DNA from: Pusillimonas noertemannii
GTDB taxonomy: Bacteria > Pseudomonadota > Gammaproteobacteria > Burkholderiales > Burkholderiaceae_B
Direction of reading: 5' to 3'
DNA: 64,000 bases
NCBI RefSeq assembly: GCF_003096595.1
Contig: NZ_QEKO01000001.1
Span: 248,001-312,000, forward strand
Within the stretch, counting starts at the first letter, position 1. Every line of letters begins with the position of its first letter. The notes under the pieces were generated by a model. The model saw only the letters and a list, made by a program, of their open reading frames with translations, had not been told where the DNA came from and ran no database searches. Of this stretch, positions 1 to 8,946 are shown in pieces. A program made the translations under genes and the position numbers.

Positions 1-2
1 GC

Positions 3-290
3 TATGCCTTCGACCTGTCCGACCGTCCGGCGGTCGCCTATCTGCGCGCCGGACTGACATCCATGCTGAGCAACACCGGGATAGGCGTGACGTCCAGGCT
101 GGTGGATGACGGCGCGACCTTGGGCGACCTGACAGTCAATTCCGACACCGACCGACACCAGTTCGAATTGACGGCTGGCGTGGACCTGGACCTGGGGCGC
201 AACCTTTCATTGTCCATACAGGGACAGACGGCGCTGTCCAAGAACGCCACCAACTACGGCGGATACGCCCGCGTGAGGTATCGCTTCTAG
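3..290 (+). CDS. Autotransporter beta-domain, C-terminal end (partial)
   Basis: The reading frame is open from the window edge and stops with TAG at 288-290, so only the last 95 residues are present. The visible part has alternating hydrophobic and polar strands and ends in RVRYRF. A terminal aromatic residue after alternating residues is the outer-membrane beta-barrel signature of type V autotransporters, recognised by the BAM complex. The passenger and signal peptide lie upstream of the window. Confident as a barrel end; the identity of the passenger cannot be told. Confidence 0.8.
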   Translation, partial: YAFDLSDRPAVAYLRAGLTSMLSNTGIGVTSRLVDDGATLGDLTVNSDTDRHQFELTAGVDLDLGRNLSLSIQGQTALSKNATNYGGYARVRYRF

Positions 291-307
291 GATCCCGAAA
301 ACCGCTG

Positions 308-419
308 CACCCAATAAGCCGTAGAAGCATCATGCCCCGCCGCATCCTTGGGCTTGGTGCCAGATAATTCTTCGGTAATACCCTGCGCCAGCACCTTCCC
401 CTACTCCACGCCCCATTGG
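308..419 (-). pseudogene. Decayed copy of the pgi 3' end
   Basis: These 112 bases align without gaps to 3869-3980, inside the 3' end of intact pgi, with 7 mismatches by eye. In the pgi frame one mismatch turns the Tyr codon of the GVEYGK stretch into TAG. The homology ends abruptly on both sides, so this is an isolated fragment of a glucose-6-phosphate isomerase gene and not a gene. It lies in the same orientation as pgi, 3.5 kb away, and bounds the accessory genes between them. Confidence 0.85.
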
Positions 420-481
420 CCCAGCATTTTCATCGGCATGGCGCAGTGGGCGGGTGAGTAGTTGGTGCTTCACCCGCTTCG

Positions 482-1432
482 CTAGTGATCGCCAAACACC
501 TCATCCAGCGAGTTGGCCTCGAGCAGGGCGAGCGACCACGTTTGCAGGTTTTCCGGGGTGGCGTTTTCCAGCCGCTGTGGAACAGATTCAGGCAACGGGC
601 CGAATTTGCGAGTGAGTAGGCTATGCAGCATTTCCGCTTGGCCTTCTTTCCGGCCCTCGGCAAGCCCTTCCATCTTCCATTGATGCGTCCAGGACCGAGA
701 ATGTTCAGCGAGCATGTTCTTGATCTCCAGTAAATCGTTGATCTGCGGCATATCGACATCGGGCAGTGAGCGCGGAAGCAGCACGTACCGCGTCCAGCTG
801 GCGAAGGCGCGCCGTACGAGTGGGTCGGCCTTGGTGTAGTTATACACTTTTTGAATCAGGTCTTCCACGTCATGAAGACCGCGGTTATGCTCCATGCGAA
901 ACAGCAGCGCTGCCAGGTTGTTCTCGGGCAGTTTGCCAGAAGCGACCAACGCGCCTTCATCCACCAGCAGGTATTGCAGTTGGGGCAGAAACCGGCGCAA
1001 CCCCTGTGGAATAGTTCCAATTAGGTCAGACACATTCAGCGCCGCATTCCAGCGTGGCACACCGCTGTAGATCACAATAGGCAACACCATGGGTAGCGGT
1101 TCGCCGGGTTTGATAAGTTTGCGTGCCAGCAAAGCTTCGTACAGCAGCCCCAAGTACGTGAGGATGCGCAGTGCCATATAGAAGTCGACGGTGGACTGAT
1201 GCTCGATCATCAGCAACAGGAACACATCGCGCCCGTCCAGCCGGGGCAGACGCCAGACGATGTCTCCCTGCCGCTGGCGTAGTTTGTTGCTGATGTAGTC
1301 GGTGGGCAGGGGTTCGAGCCGATCCCAATCGACCAGGTCCTGCCAGGGCGCTCTGACAATGCCCTGGAACAAGCCGCGCACGATGGCGGGATTGCTGAAC
1401 AGCAAACGATAGCTGGCGTCGTGTTTGTTCAC
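482..1432 (-). CDS. Rpn-family nuclease / YhgA-like transposase (PD-(D/E)XK)
   Basis: The 316-residue protein begins NKHDASYRLLFSNPAIVRG, the usual opening of the Rpn/YhgA family (PD-(D/E)XK DNA nucleases that raise recombination or act as stand-alone mobile genes). The nuclease core is visible as GDIVWRL near residue 55 followed by MIEHQS near residue 75, giving the Asp and Glu-x-Gln ligands. The C-terminal part, from about residue 255, is an EGxxEGxxEG linker followed by RKFGPLPESV..., which resembles DUF4351. The start is a GTG preceded by GGAG. Length is normal and the frame is intact. The exact target is unknown. Confidence 0.85.
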   Translation of the reverse strand: MNKHDASYRLLFSNPAIVRGLFQGIVRAPWQDLVDWDRLEPLPTDYISNKLRQRQGDIVWRLPRLDGRDVFLLLMIEHQSTVDFYMALRILTYLGLLYEALLARKLIKPGEPLPMVLPIVIYSGVPRWNAALNVSDLIGTIPQGLRRFLPQLQYLLVDEGALVASGKLPENNLAALLFRMEHNRGLHDVEDLIQKVYNYTKADPLVRRAFASWTRYVLLPRSLPDVDMPQINDLLEIKNMLAEHSRSWTHQWKMEGLAEGRKEGQAEMLHSLLTRKFGPLPESVPQRLENATPENLQTWSLALLEANSLDEVFGDH

Positions 1433-1550
1433 GCATGCGCTCCGATGGGAGTTGGCGATACGTGAACTGTAGGATTGAAGGCCGCTGCCGGGACCGCTTA
1501 GTGAATGGATTTATCTTGCGGGAAAGTACGCATATCTGCTGCATTGCCCC

Positions 1551-1970
1551 TCAAGTAAGAGCGCCGGCAGCCTCGACCAATTCTCCCAACTCTGGATTAA
1601 CGGTGCGATGGCAGATTTCTCGAATCTTCTTTAGCCGTGCATCGCGGAATGTTATGTAGATCTCGGCGCTGAACTCAAGCTTGGTTGGGCAGTCACTGTA
1701 TTCCTTCAATAAAAGATGCTTGTCGATAGGAACCCCGGCCTCTTTCAAACGCGTGAAATAATTGTCTGGCAGTTCAGCACGTTTGCGGACGTTGTCGGTG
1801 GCGCCTACGAAACGATAGTTGCCCAGGGTGTTTATTTACGTCCCGGGAAATTGCAGTTTCGTGCTGAGCGCATGCCGAGGATAGATATGGTCTATGTGAG
1901 GCTCATTTCCTCTTGACTTCACATCAAACAGGGAAGCGCCCAACTGGTACCGTGGAGGTGCCTTTGCCTG
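1551..1970 (-). pseudogene. Remnant of an HNH-type nuclease (DUF262/GmrSD-like C-terminus)
   Basis: One minus-strand frame reads SRGNEPHIDHIYPRHALS, then an in-frame TAA near 1836, then INTLGNYRFVGATDNVRKR and a further 80 residues to the stop at 1551. HIDHIYPR is the His-Asp-His core of an HNH/DUF1524 nuclease, and LGNYRFVG resembles the LGNLxLL segment that follows it in DUF262/GmrSD-type restriction proteins. There is no N-terminal half: another stop closes the frame near 1971. The gene is therefore truncated and also interrupted. The family assignment is by motif only. Confidence 0.5.
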
Positions 1971-2257
1971 CTAATTGTCATATTGATGATGGGCGGCTAC
2001 GCACAATACATAACGGCGTCGAGTGCGCCGGAACTGCCGGCCAATCGAGCCGCAGCGAGCCCTGAAATTCCGCAGTTCGACTCGCCGGACTGGGACCCGC
2101 TGGCCTAGGCCTATATTGATTTGGCATTCCTGTATGCTCAATGCCGGGTGAGACACTAGGCCGTGGTTGAGGGGTGGCCACTTCGGCCGGCTCAACATAG
2201 CGGGGCTGGCATGCGAGCGGTTCCATAATGAAATGAGGGCTTCGACTAGAGCGCACT
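1971..2257. other. Accessory intergenic stretch, no convincing gene
   Basis: A short plus-strand frame (ATG at 1986, stop at 2106-2108, 40 residues, ending DSPDWDPLA) lies here. It is preceded in frame by a hydrophobic run, so it may be the tail of a lost lipoprotein or membrane peptide. It has no well-placed ribosome binding site and no recognisable family. Confidence 0.3.
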
Positions 2258-3214
2258 TCATAGCTCAGCATCAAGAGCAATTCTTCGTATTGTGACCGGC
2301 GTTTTTATGTGGGCGCCCGTTTCTTCGTCTTTGACCACGAAGCGGACGCGAACCGTCGCAAGTCTAGTATCGCCGGGTTTGAGATCCACAACTTCAGCTT
2401 TGTAGCGCGGGTTTTCAAACTCGACGAATAAGTTGGGCGCAACTCGCATCGGTACTCTTGTGAGTAGCGTCCATACACCTTCTTTATTGGGAGGGTAGAG
2501 CCCTGGCCCCTGTTCGATCATTGCTTCGATGTGTTCGGCGCACATCTCAGAACGATCGGGAGATGCCTCTACTGCGGCATTGACGTCGTTGGCATACATT
2601 GCACGCTTAAAGCGTAGAAAGATCTCTGGCTCCGTCACCATCTGGTGAGGCAACCCCTCCTTGGGGCGAAGTGTCGTGAAGACCATATCAGGTATCCCTG
2701 CGGGTACCAAGCTGGGGTCTTCTTGCGACACCGTCCAGCCAAGCGCGTATAGGCCTTCAACTCCAAATCGTCCACACTCACCATTCAATGGCTCATGTGC
2801 TGCAGGCATAACCCAGAATGTGAAGAGTAAACGGCTCTCGCCGAACTCGGCTTCCCCGACCCAGTCTTCAGACTTCCTGGTTGAGCTATCGAGCAGGGCG
2901 ACTTGGGGAACTGAATACCCAATTATCGGTATTGGCTCGCAAAGGTCCATCAAGCAGGGGATGTAGCGGACCTGCCGGTCGCTAAAGTGATAATTGATTC
3001 GCCCGCTTGTGTGAATTGTTATTTCCTTCGTCTTAGGTTCGCGTGTATCTCGCTTGTACACGGTGTCGGCGCGCCCTTCTTTCTGAGCCCAAGTGAATCC
3101 TTCTTCGCTTTCGCCATCGCGCACCAAAATGAGCTTGATAGACCCCTCATCCATGACTTTTACCGACGCTAGATGCCGACACGAGTCTTTATCTTTCAAC
3201 AGAAGCCTTGGCAT
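2258..3214 (-). CDS. Hypothetical protein, 318 aa
   Basis: An intact ATG-started frame encodes a soluble protein with no signal peptide and no obvious membrane segment. I recognise no family. The N-terminal half has evenly spread charged residues and beta-like alternation (SIKLILVRDG, EITIHTSGRINYHF). The C-terminal hundred residues (KAEVVDLKPGDTRLATVRVRFVVKDEETG) look like a beta-sandwich. It stands alone between a decayed nuclease gene and a short unknown gene, in the patch bounded by the two pgi 3' ends, so it is probably an accessory gene. Function unknown. Confidence 0.6.
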   Translation of the reverse strand: MPRLLLKDKDSCRHLASVKVMDEGSIKLILVRDGESEEGFTWAQKEGRADTVYKRDTREPKTKEITIHTSGRINYHFSDRQVRYIPCLMDLCEPIPIIGYSVPQVALLDSSTRKSEDWVGEAEFGESRLLFTFWVMPAAHEPLNGECGRFGVEGLYALGWTVSQEDPSLVPAGIPDMVFTTLRPKEGLPHQMVTEPEIFLRFKRAMYANDVNAAVEASPDRSEMCAEHIEAMIEQGPGLYPPNKEGVWTLLTRVPMRVAPNLFVEFENPRYKAEVVDLKPGDTRLATVRVRFVVKDEETGAHIKTPVTIRRIALDAEL

Positions 3215-3551
3215 GGGACTTAACCTTAATGAGCGGAAATGATGGTGTCGCTAGTCTGACGGCTATTTCCTGTAGCAGCAAGGATTCGAGCTCATCTGGT
3301 AACAGGTATTGAAAGTCCATAAAGCATGTCAAATACTAGAAATCGCCGTCAATGGAGTCAACGCCTTACGCACACCCAATACATGACAACGTATTAGACA
3401 GGCTGGGCCTAAATCAATAATTAAGTCAAGCAGCTAGGGCCCTTTTTGAACTCCTTGACCGACTAGGTGATCCCGCCTTCGGATAGCCTCTGTAACTGGG
3501 TCGGGAGAGTCAGGCCCGTGCAATGGTTAGCAGAACAAGCGCACTCATGCT
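3215..3551. other. Intergenic stretch with no gene seen
   Basis: This stretch between the 318-aa gene and the next small gene has frequent stops in all frames. It includes a stretch of AT-rich bases around 3310-3440. It presumably carries the promoter of the leftward gene ending at 2258, but no clear -35/-10 pair was found. Confidence 0.3.
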
Positions 3552-3749
3552 CTAGCGAGTTTTTTGTGCGCTTGTAGGATGAATATGTTGAATAGACTTT
3601 GCCGCCTGTATTACGCGGGCCCTTCCTTCGGGGGACTCGAGATTGATGCGAACGCTGCCGTCACGGTTGATAACGATGGACGGATCTTGCTCCTTGCGGC
3701 CCCTGAAGGCGTTCTTCACCGCTTTGAGGAAGATAGAGAGTTCGGACAT
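3552..3749 (-). CDS. Small hypothetical protein, 65 aa
   Basis: The start chosen is the ATG at 3749, giving a protein beginning MSELSIFLKAVKNAFRGRK. The longer frame upstream translates to an arginine/cysteine-rich stretch that overlaps the end of pgi and does not look real. The rest (IVINRDGSVRINLESPEGR) reads like a genuine small soluble domain. The family is not recognised. It lies just downstream of pgi on the same strand, but about 100 bases away, so co-transcription is possible and not certain. Confidence 0.5.
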   Translation of the reverse strand: MSELSIFLKAVKNAFRGRKEQDPSIVINRDGSVRINLESPEGRARVIQAAKSIQHIHPTSAQKTR

Positions 3750-3850
3750 GGTCGATTTCCAGCACACTACACAAGTCGAATTATGGGGTATTCGTCTCAA
3801 TATGCAATTGCGGAAAGTGCGTAGCCTGTACCGCCATGCATGGAGCCGCA

Positions 3851-5425
3851 CTACCCCCCAAACCTCTCCACCCAATAAGCCGTAGAAGCATCATGCCCAG
3901 CCGCATCCTTGGGCTTGGCGCCAGACAATTCTTCCGTAATACCCTGCGCCAACACCTTCCCGTACTCCACACCCCATTGGTCGAACGGGTTAATGCCCCA
4001 CACCACCCCCTGCACGAACACCTTGTGTTCATACAAGGCCAGCAGGGCGCCCAGGGTGTAGGGGGTTAGCTTGGGCAGCACGATAAGGTTAGAGGGCCGG
4101 CCGCCCGGGTGGACGCGGTGCTTGGCCAGCCATTCGGCCTTTTCCTGGGGAAGGCCGCTTGCCAGGCATTCCTTCAGGGCCTCTTCGTACGACTTGCCCT
4201 GCAGCAGGGCCTCGCGCTGGGCCAGGCAGTTGGCCAGCAGGCTGCGATGGTGCTCGGGCCAGTGGTGCCCGGCCTCTTGGCATACAATGAAATCCACCGG
4301 CGCGCCGTCGCTGCTTTGGTGCAGCCACTGGAAGAAAGTGTGCTGGGCATCGGTGCCCGGCATGCCCCATACCGCCGGGCCGGTGGCCACGTGCACGGGG
4401 TCGCCGTCCAGGTCCACCGACTTGCCCAATGATTCCATCTCAAGCTGCTGCAAGTAAGGTACCAGGTTGGCCAGACGAAAATCATAAGGCGCGATGTTCA
4501 ACGAGGCATAGCCCAGCGCATTGCGGTTCACTATGCCGGCCAGCGCCATTTGTATGGGGGCGTTCTTTTCAAAGGGTGCACTGGCAAAGTGCATGTCCAT
4601 GGCCGCGGCGCCGGCATGCATGCCGGCCACCACGTCAGAGCCCACCGCCAGTGCGGTGGTCAGCCCCACCGAAGACCACAGCGAAAAGCGGCCGCCCACC
4701 CAGTCCCACAGGCGGAATATCTGCGAATCGCGCGCCCCCCAGGCCTTGGCCAGATCGGGGCAGGCCGTAACCACCATCAGGTTCTCGTAGGGGTCTTCCA
4801 CACCCGCATTGCGCTGCCATTCAATGGCGCGCCGCCCATTCTGCAAGGTTTCAGCCGTGGTGAACGACTTCGAGGCGAGCACGATAAGCGTGTCGTGGGG
4901 GTTAAGTCCGGCCAGAGCGCCCTCGATGGCGTGGCCGTCGATACTGGCCGCAAAGCGCACCTGGCGCCACATGCCCGCATAGCCAAAGGCCCCCACCGTA
5001 AGCCGTACCCCCCAGTCACTGCCGCCAATACCGATGTGGACGATGTTGCGCCAGCGGCGCTCCGAGTCGGCTTTGCGGATGAACTCGTTCATGCGCTGAC
5101 GCTCGGCGGCCACGGCCTCTACGGGGGCGGGAGCGCGCAGCATGGTGTGCCACGCGGCGCGTTCTTCAGTGTTGTTGATGGATTGGCCGGAGAGGAGCTT
5201 GTCGCGGTAGAGATTGAAGTGGCGGGCACTAAGTAACGCTTCAGCAGATTTGATCAAAAGGGGGGAGGTAACCTGACCTGTAAAGTCTAGAGCAAGCCCC
5301 GCTGCATCGAATAGGCGTAAATCGTTTGGGTGAACAGACGCTGATTGGCCAGCTTTGATGAAAGCTTCCCATTCAGAGGTTTGATCCAAGGCAGACATAA
5401 GCGGAGTGGATAGAGCGCTAATCAC
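3851..5425 (-). CDS. pgi: Glucose-6-phosphate isomerase
   Basis: Interconverts glucose-6-phosphate and fructose-6-phosphate in the cytoplasm. Family motifs are clear: IGIGGSDWGVRL (phosphate-binding loop), VLASKSFTTAETLQN (SIS-domain serine/threonine motif), GGRFSLWSSVG, the GAPVDFIVCQEAGHHWPEHH region, and the C-terminal GVEYGKVLAQGI helix. The GTG at 5425 is preceded by GGAGG five bases upstream, the best ribosome binding site near the 5' end, giving 524 residues. A TTG at 5437 and an ATG at 5398 lack one. Fructose-6-phosphate and glucose-1-phosphate feed the nucleotide sugars made by the neighbouring island, which may explain its position. Confidence 0.95.
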   Translation of the reverse strand: MISALSTPLMSALDQTSEWEAFIKAGQSASVHPNDLRLFDAAGLALDFTGQVTSPLLIKSAEALLSARHFNLYRDKLLSGQSINNTEERAAWHTMLRAPAPVEAVAAERQRMNEFIRKADSERRWRNIVHIGIGGSDWGVRLTVGAFGYAGMWRQVRFAASIDGHAIEGALAGLNPHDTLIVLASKSFTTAETLQNGRRAIEWQRNAGVEDPYENLMVVTACPDLAKAWGARDSQIFRLWDWVGGRFSLWSSVGLTTALAVGSDVVAGMHAGAAAMDMHFASAPFEKNAPIQMALAGIVNRNALGYASLNIAPYDFRLANLVPYLQQLEMESLGKSVDLDGDPVHVATGPAVWGMPGTDAQHTFFQWLHQSSDGAPVDFIVCQEAGHHWPEHHRSLLANCLAQREALLQGKSYEEALKECLASGLPQEKAEWLAKHRVHPGGRPSNLIVLPKLTPYTLGALLALYEHKVFVQGVVWGINPFDQWGVEYGKVLAQGITEELSGAKPKDAAGHDASTAYWVERFGG

Positions 5426-5966
5426 AGGCGCCTCCAATGTTATTAGCGTAATTTCAAGGCAATTGTAACTGGCATTGAATCCAAAGAGGGCTTGTCCAAG
5501 CCGCCGCTGACAGAGGTGCGAAGGGAAAGGCTATAAACCACCGTCTAGCAATAATATACCTACCGTCGTCACTTCGGAGATGCGACTGTACTTACTCTTG
5601 TGCGTTAAATAGACCTACGGTTCAACGTCGGAAAAAGCAGCCCTATTTCTCTCCAACCCTAGCATTAATCGGAGCAAGAAGCCCCCTTCGATTAGACGAA
5701 ATCCTTTGTGTAATGCTGCTTCGAGGACGGCGTCAACCGGCCAGCCTGCGTAAAGCCCCAATACCGAATCACGGATGTGATTTTAAGTATGGACGCTGCG
5801 GTCATCCCTCAAGTACTCGAAGGCCCAACTATATTGCTCAGCGAAGCCATGGATACTGTTTGTAGGCCACTCATGCGCTTTTATCTCTCGTATGAGAATG
5901 TGCTTGACCGAAGCGCATTTGTTAAACTGTGCCACTTTCTTGACAGAGTTAAAGGTTCACTTTCTT
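5426..5966. other. Divergent intergenic region between pgi and the fusion gene
   Basis: About 540 bases separate the two divergent genes, and GC content drops here from core to island values. No intact gene was found. A minus-strand frame of about 46 codons near 5630-5770 (including GWPVDAVLEAALHKGFRLIE) reads like coding sequence, but it has no start and no recognised family, so it may be a gene remnant. Promoters for both flanking genes should lie here. Confidence 0.4.
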
Positions 5967-8876
5967 ATGACGGTTCGCCGCGCTTTCTTGACCCTCGCAG
6001 TGGCTGTCTGCATATTTGCTCTATATTTTGCTGTCCAACCATTGGGGCCGGGATACGAGCAATTGGACCGGAGTTCATACTCGGCTACCGCCATAGGTAT
6101 AAATGCCGAAAATCAATGGTCTGAGTTCGTTGATGATAAGCAGGGGATCTTATTCGTTCACCCCGGTGAAATTGAGCCTGTATTAGTTAAATTGAGATTT
6201 GCTAGTTCGGGTAACGCTGTACTTACTTTCTTCATTCGAGAAGGAGGACAGCTTGGAAACATCAAATTTACCCTTCGGCACAACGGCGAGTTAATTGGGT
6301 CGCATGAGGTTATCTATGACCATTCTCCAACTACTGTCGGTCTAAAAATTGCATCGGGCGATATTGTAGAAATTGAAGCCGAAAAAAATGGAATCACCGC
6401 TCAAGATTGGGGGCAAATAAGGATTGAGCAGCGCTCAGCAATCTTTACCTTAGAGGAAGTTTTAGTGCCCCTGTTGTGGGCATTCTTAGCATTCTACTTA
6501 GCGTCAAAAAGACATCTAACAGTTGTCGTTAACGCGTATCTAATATTTCTTATATACATTGTCGCCGACAAACTGACATTTGGCCTCCTAGATTTCCGAA
6601 ATATTAGTGCTTATAGTGCGTTAGCCATTAGTCTCACATTCATCTTCGTTTGGGTGTATCAAGAGTTATATTGGGCTCGCCGTTTTCGACTCGCAGCAGC
6701 GCTGAGCTTTTTTTTAGCGTTGATTTTATATGTTGTACCTGTCACTTATATTATTTACTACCTCAATTTTCATGAGAGTATAGATAAGTCTATATTATTT
6801 GCGATCTTTCAGACAAATCTCACTGAAACAATAGAGTATTTACATGATTTCGTCTCGCCATTATGGCTGTGGGGGGCGATGATAACTGCCCTCGCAATTG
6901 GTTTTCTTTTGCTAAGCCACGAAAAGCGAGTGCCAACAGTTTTTGAACGCTCATTATTATTATTCTTAATCGTCACATTCGCAGTCCCCACATTGATTTC
7001 TGTGGATGCACTGCGCCTACCCCATTTCACATTCCGGACGGCGGCAGAATATCATAGAGAATTATCAGCATTTCGTGCGATTCAAGAAAGCCGCGCAGCG
7101 GGAATAGATAATTTAACAGCTGCCAAAGACCATAATGATGAAATCCACATAGTTGTAATCGGTGAGTCCTTGAACAGGCGGCATATGGGGCTATATGGCT
7201 ATTTTAGGGAAACAACACCTTCGCTTACGAGGCTGCGTAAGAGTGGAGAGCTTATTGTCTACGAGAACGCTTTCAGTAGTCACACTCATACAATGCAGGT
7301 GCTTTCTCAGGCACTAACCGAAGCAAATCAATTCAATCATCGAAGTTATTTTGAATCATCCTCGCTAATAGATGTACTGAAAGCTGCGGACGTGAATACA
7401 GTTTGGCTCACAAACCAAAACTTACTGGGTGCCTGGGACAATATGGTCTCAGTCATTGCTAACACGGCAGACCAATTAGTGGGAATAAACCGTGCAATCG
7501 GGACAACCGTTGCTACAGATACTTGGGATGCTGAACTGTTGCCTCCTATAGCGGATGCATTGCATCCCAAGACTAAACAAAGTCAAGTCATTTTTGTGCA
7601 TCTTATGGGGAGCCACAGCAACTATTGCAGCCGATTCCCTGAAGAGTATCAAGACTACACCGAGCCATTACCAAGAGGGATCGCAGGCAGCAGCATTGAT
7701 CACCAACCTAAACTCGCCCAAAGCCTAAATTGTTATGACAATAGTGTGTTGTACAACGATTATGTGGTGAACCGTATTATTTCATTGCTTCGAGAAAGCG
7801 GGACCGTCGGGAGCGTCACTTATTTTTCCGATCACGGTGATGACGTCATGGCACAGCTCGGCCACAACTCAACCAAGTTTACGTTCGATATGGCGGCGAT
7901 TCCATTAATGTTTTGGTTGTCTGACTCTTATATCGAGCGCTACCCGCTTAAATACAAGTATCTTAATCAACACAGTGCGAAGCTGTTTACCAACGACTTA
8001 CTTTTCGACACATTGCTGGGTGTAATTGACGTTCGAAGTGACAAGCGGCAGGAGAAGTTCGACCTCTCTAGTGAAGCGTTTCATTTAGAAGAGTCAAAAG
8101 CCTCTACGCTACACGGGAAGATACCTCTATTCAATGATGCGAACTATATATGGTGGCAAAGGTTTAATCGCGAAAGCTTAGCAGACATTGAACAGGACGA
8201 GCGTGTCATTCCACACCGAGTTAACTCAATAGGCAAGTTGCATGACATTTGGGCTGCAGGTTACCGCTCCTTCGAAGTAGATGTCATCTTTAATTTAAAT
8301 GAATCAAGCGGATTTCGAATCGGCCACGAGAGTGCCACTTCAGGCTTGCCTTTCGAGGCATATCTTGATTCTATAAATGTTAGCGAAGTCAGGAAAATTT
8401 GGTTTGACCTGAAGAATTTGACGGCCGAGAATTACCAGGAGGTTCTTGCAGCATTGCAGTCTCTCGATGACCGCTACGCCCTCAAAGACCGTCTCATTCT
8501 TGAATCAAGTACTACAGGAGACTGGTTTAAGATCTTTCGAGAGGAGGGATGGCATACTTCTTATTACACTCCGACTGACAGGATCGTCGAACTGCTTGCC
8601 AGAAACAATATAAGCGAGTTGAACGAGTTGGCCCAGCAAATAGCAGCGCAAGTAGAGGTACAGAATGTGGCGGCTGTCTCGTTTGATCATCGTGGCTACT
8701 CTTTTATCAAGCAATATTTAGAATCTAAATTAGCGAAAGATGTTGTTTATCATTCGTGGGTCGGGCCTGCTATCAGCACAAGTGAGTTCTTGAAAAAGTT
8801 GAGTCAAACTCCTATTTATTTAGATAAGAGAGTGCGAACGGTATTGATACCATTTCATTCGCCGTTTCATTTATGA
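5967..8876 (+). CDS. Membrane sulfatase-fold phosphotransferase fused to a GDPD-like domain
   Basis: The 969-residue protein starts at the ATG at 5967, with AAAGG upstream and a signal anchor directly after it. Next come a beta-rich region (about 30-150) and several membrane helices (about 155-340). A periplasmic alkaline-phosphatase/sulfatase-fold domain of the EptA/CptA type follows: GESLNRRHMGLYGY with the likely nucleophile at Ser401, and FSDHGDD with metal ligands Asp622/His623. Such enzymes move phosphoethanolamine or phosphoglycerol from phospholipids onto LPS or glycans. The last 250 residues read like a glycerophosphodiester phosphodiesterase barrel: PHR at 749-751, FEVDV with Glu770 and Asp772, and IGHES with His787, the spacing expected of the GDPD active site. 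The gene is isolated and low in GC, divergent from pgi. The substrate is not known. Confidence 0.8.
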   Translation: MTVRRAFLTLAVAVCIFALYFAVQPLGPGYEQLDRSSYSATAIGINAENQWSEFVDDKQGILFVHPGEIEPVLVKLRFASSGNAVLTFFIREGGQLGNIKFTLRHNGELIGSHEVIYDHSPTTVGLKIASGDIVEIEAEKNGITAQDWGQIRIEQRSAIFTLEEVLVPLLWAFLAFYLASKRHLTVVVNAYLIFLIYIVADKLTFGLLDFRNISAYSALAISLTFIFVWVYQELYWARRFRLAAALSFFLALILYVVPVTYIIYYLNFHESIDKSILFAIFQTNLTETIEYLHDFVSPLWLWGAMITALAIGFLLLSHEKRVPTVFERSLLLFLIVTFAVPTLISVDALRLPHFTFRTAAEYHRELSAFRAIQESRAAGIDNLTAAKDHNDEIHIVVIGESLNRRHMGLYGYFRETTPSLTRLRKSGELIVYENAFSSHTHTMQVLSQALTEANQFNHRSYFESSSLIDVLKAADVNTVWLTNQNLLGAWDNMVSVIANTADQLVGINRAIGTTVATDTWDAELLPPIADALHPKTKQSQVIFVHLMGSHSNYCSRFPEEYQDYTEPLPRGIAGSSIDHQPKLAQSLNCYDNSVLYNDYVVNRIISLLRESGTVGSVTYFSDHGDDVMAQLGHNSTKFTFDMAAIPLMFWLSDSYIERYPLKYKYLNQHSAKLFTNDLLFDTLLGVIDVRSDKRQEKFDLSSEAFHLEESKASTLHGKIPLFNDANYIWWQRFNRESLADIEQDERVIPHRVNSIGKLHDIWAAGYRSFEVDVIFNLNESSGFRIGHESATSGLPFEAYLDSINVSEVRKIWFDLKNLTAENYQEVLAALQSLDDRYALKDRLILESSTTGDWFKIFREEGWHTSYYTPTDRIVELLARNNISELNELAQQIAAQVEVQNVAAVSFDHRGYSFIKQYLESKLAKDVVYHSWVGPAISTSEFLKKLSQTPIYLDKRVRTVLIPFHSPFHL

Positions 8877-8946
8877 TTTAATGTCGCCAATAGCGTCTTG
8901 ACAGGGGATCCGAGAGCCGAGTTTAGCTAAGGGCTGAACGCACCTA

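Noticed and set aside
1716-1916. Plus-strand 66-codon frame
   Set aside because: It overlaps the HNH nuclease remnant, whose minus-strand translation has recognisable motifs.
1986-2108. 40-codon plus-strand frame after a hydrophobic run
   Set aside because: No well-placed ribosome binding site and no family; kept only as a note in the intergenic entry.
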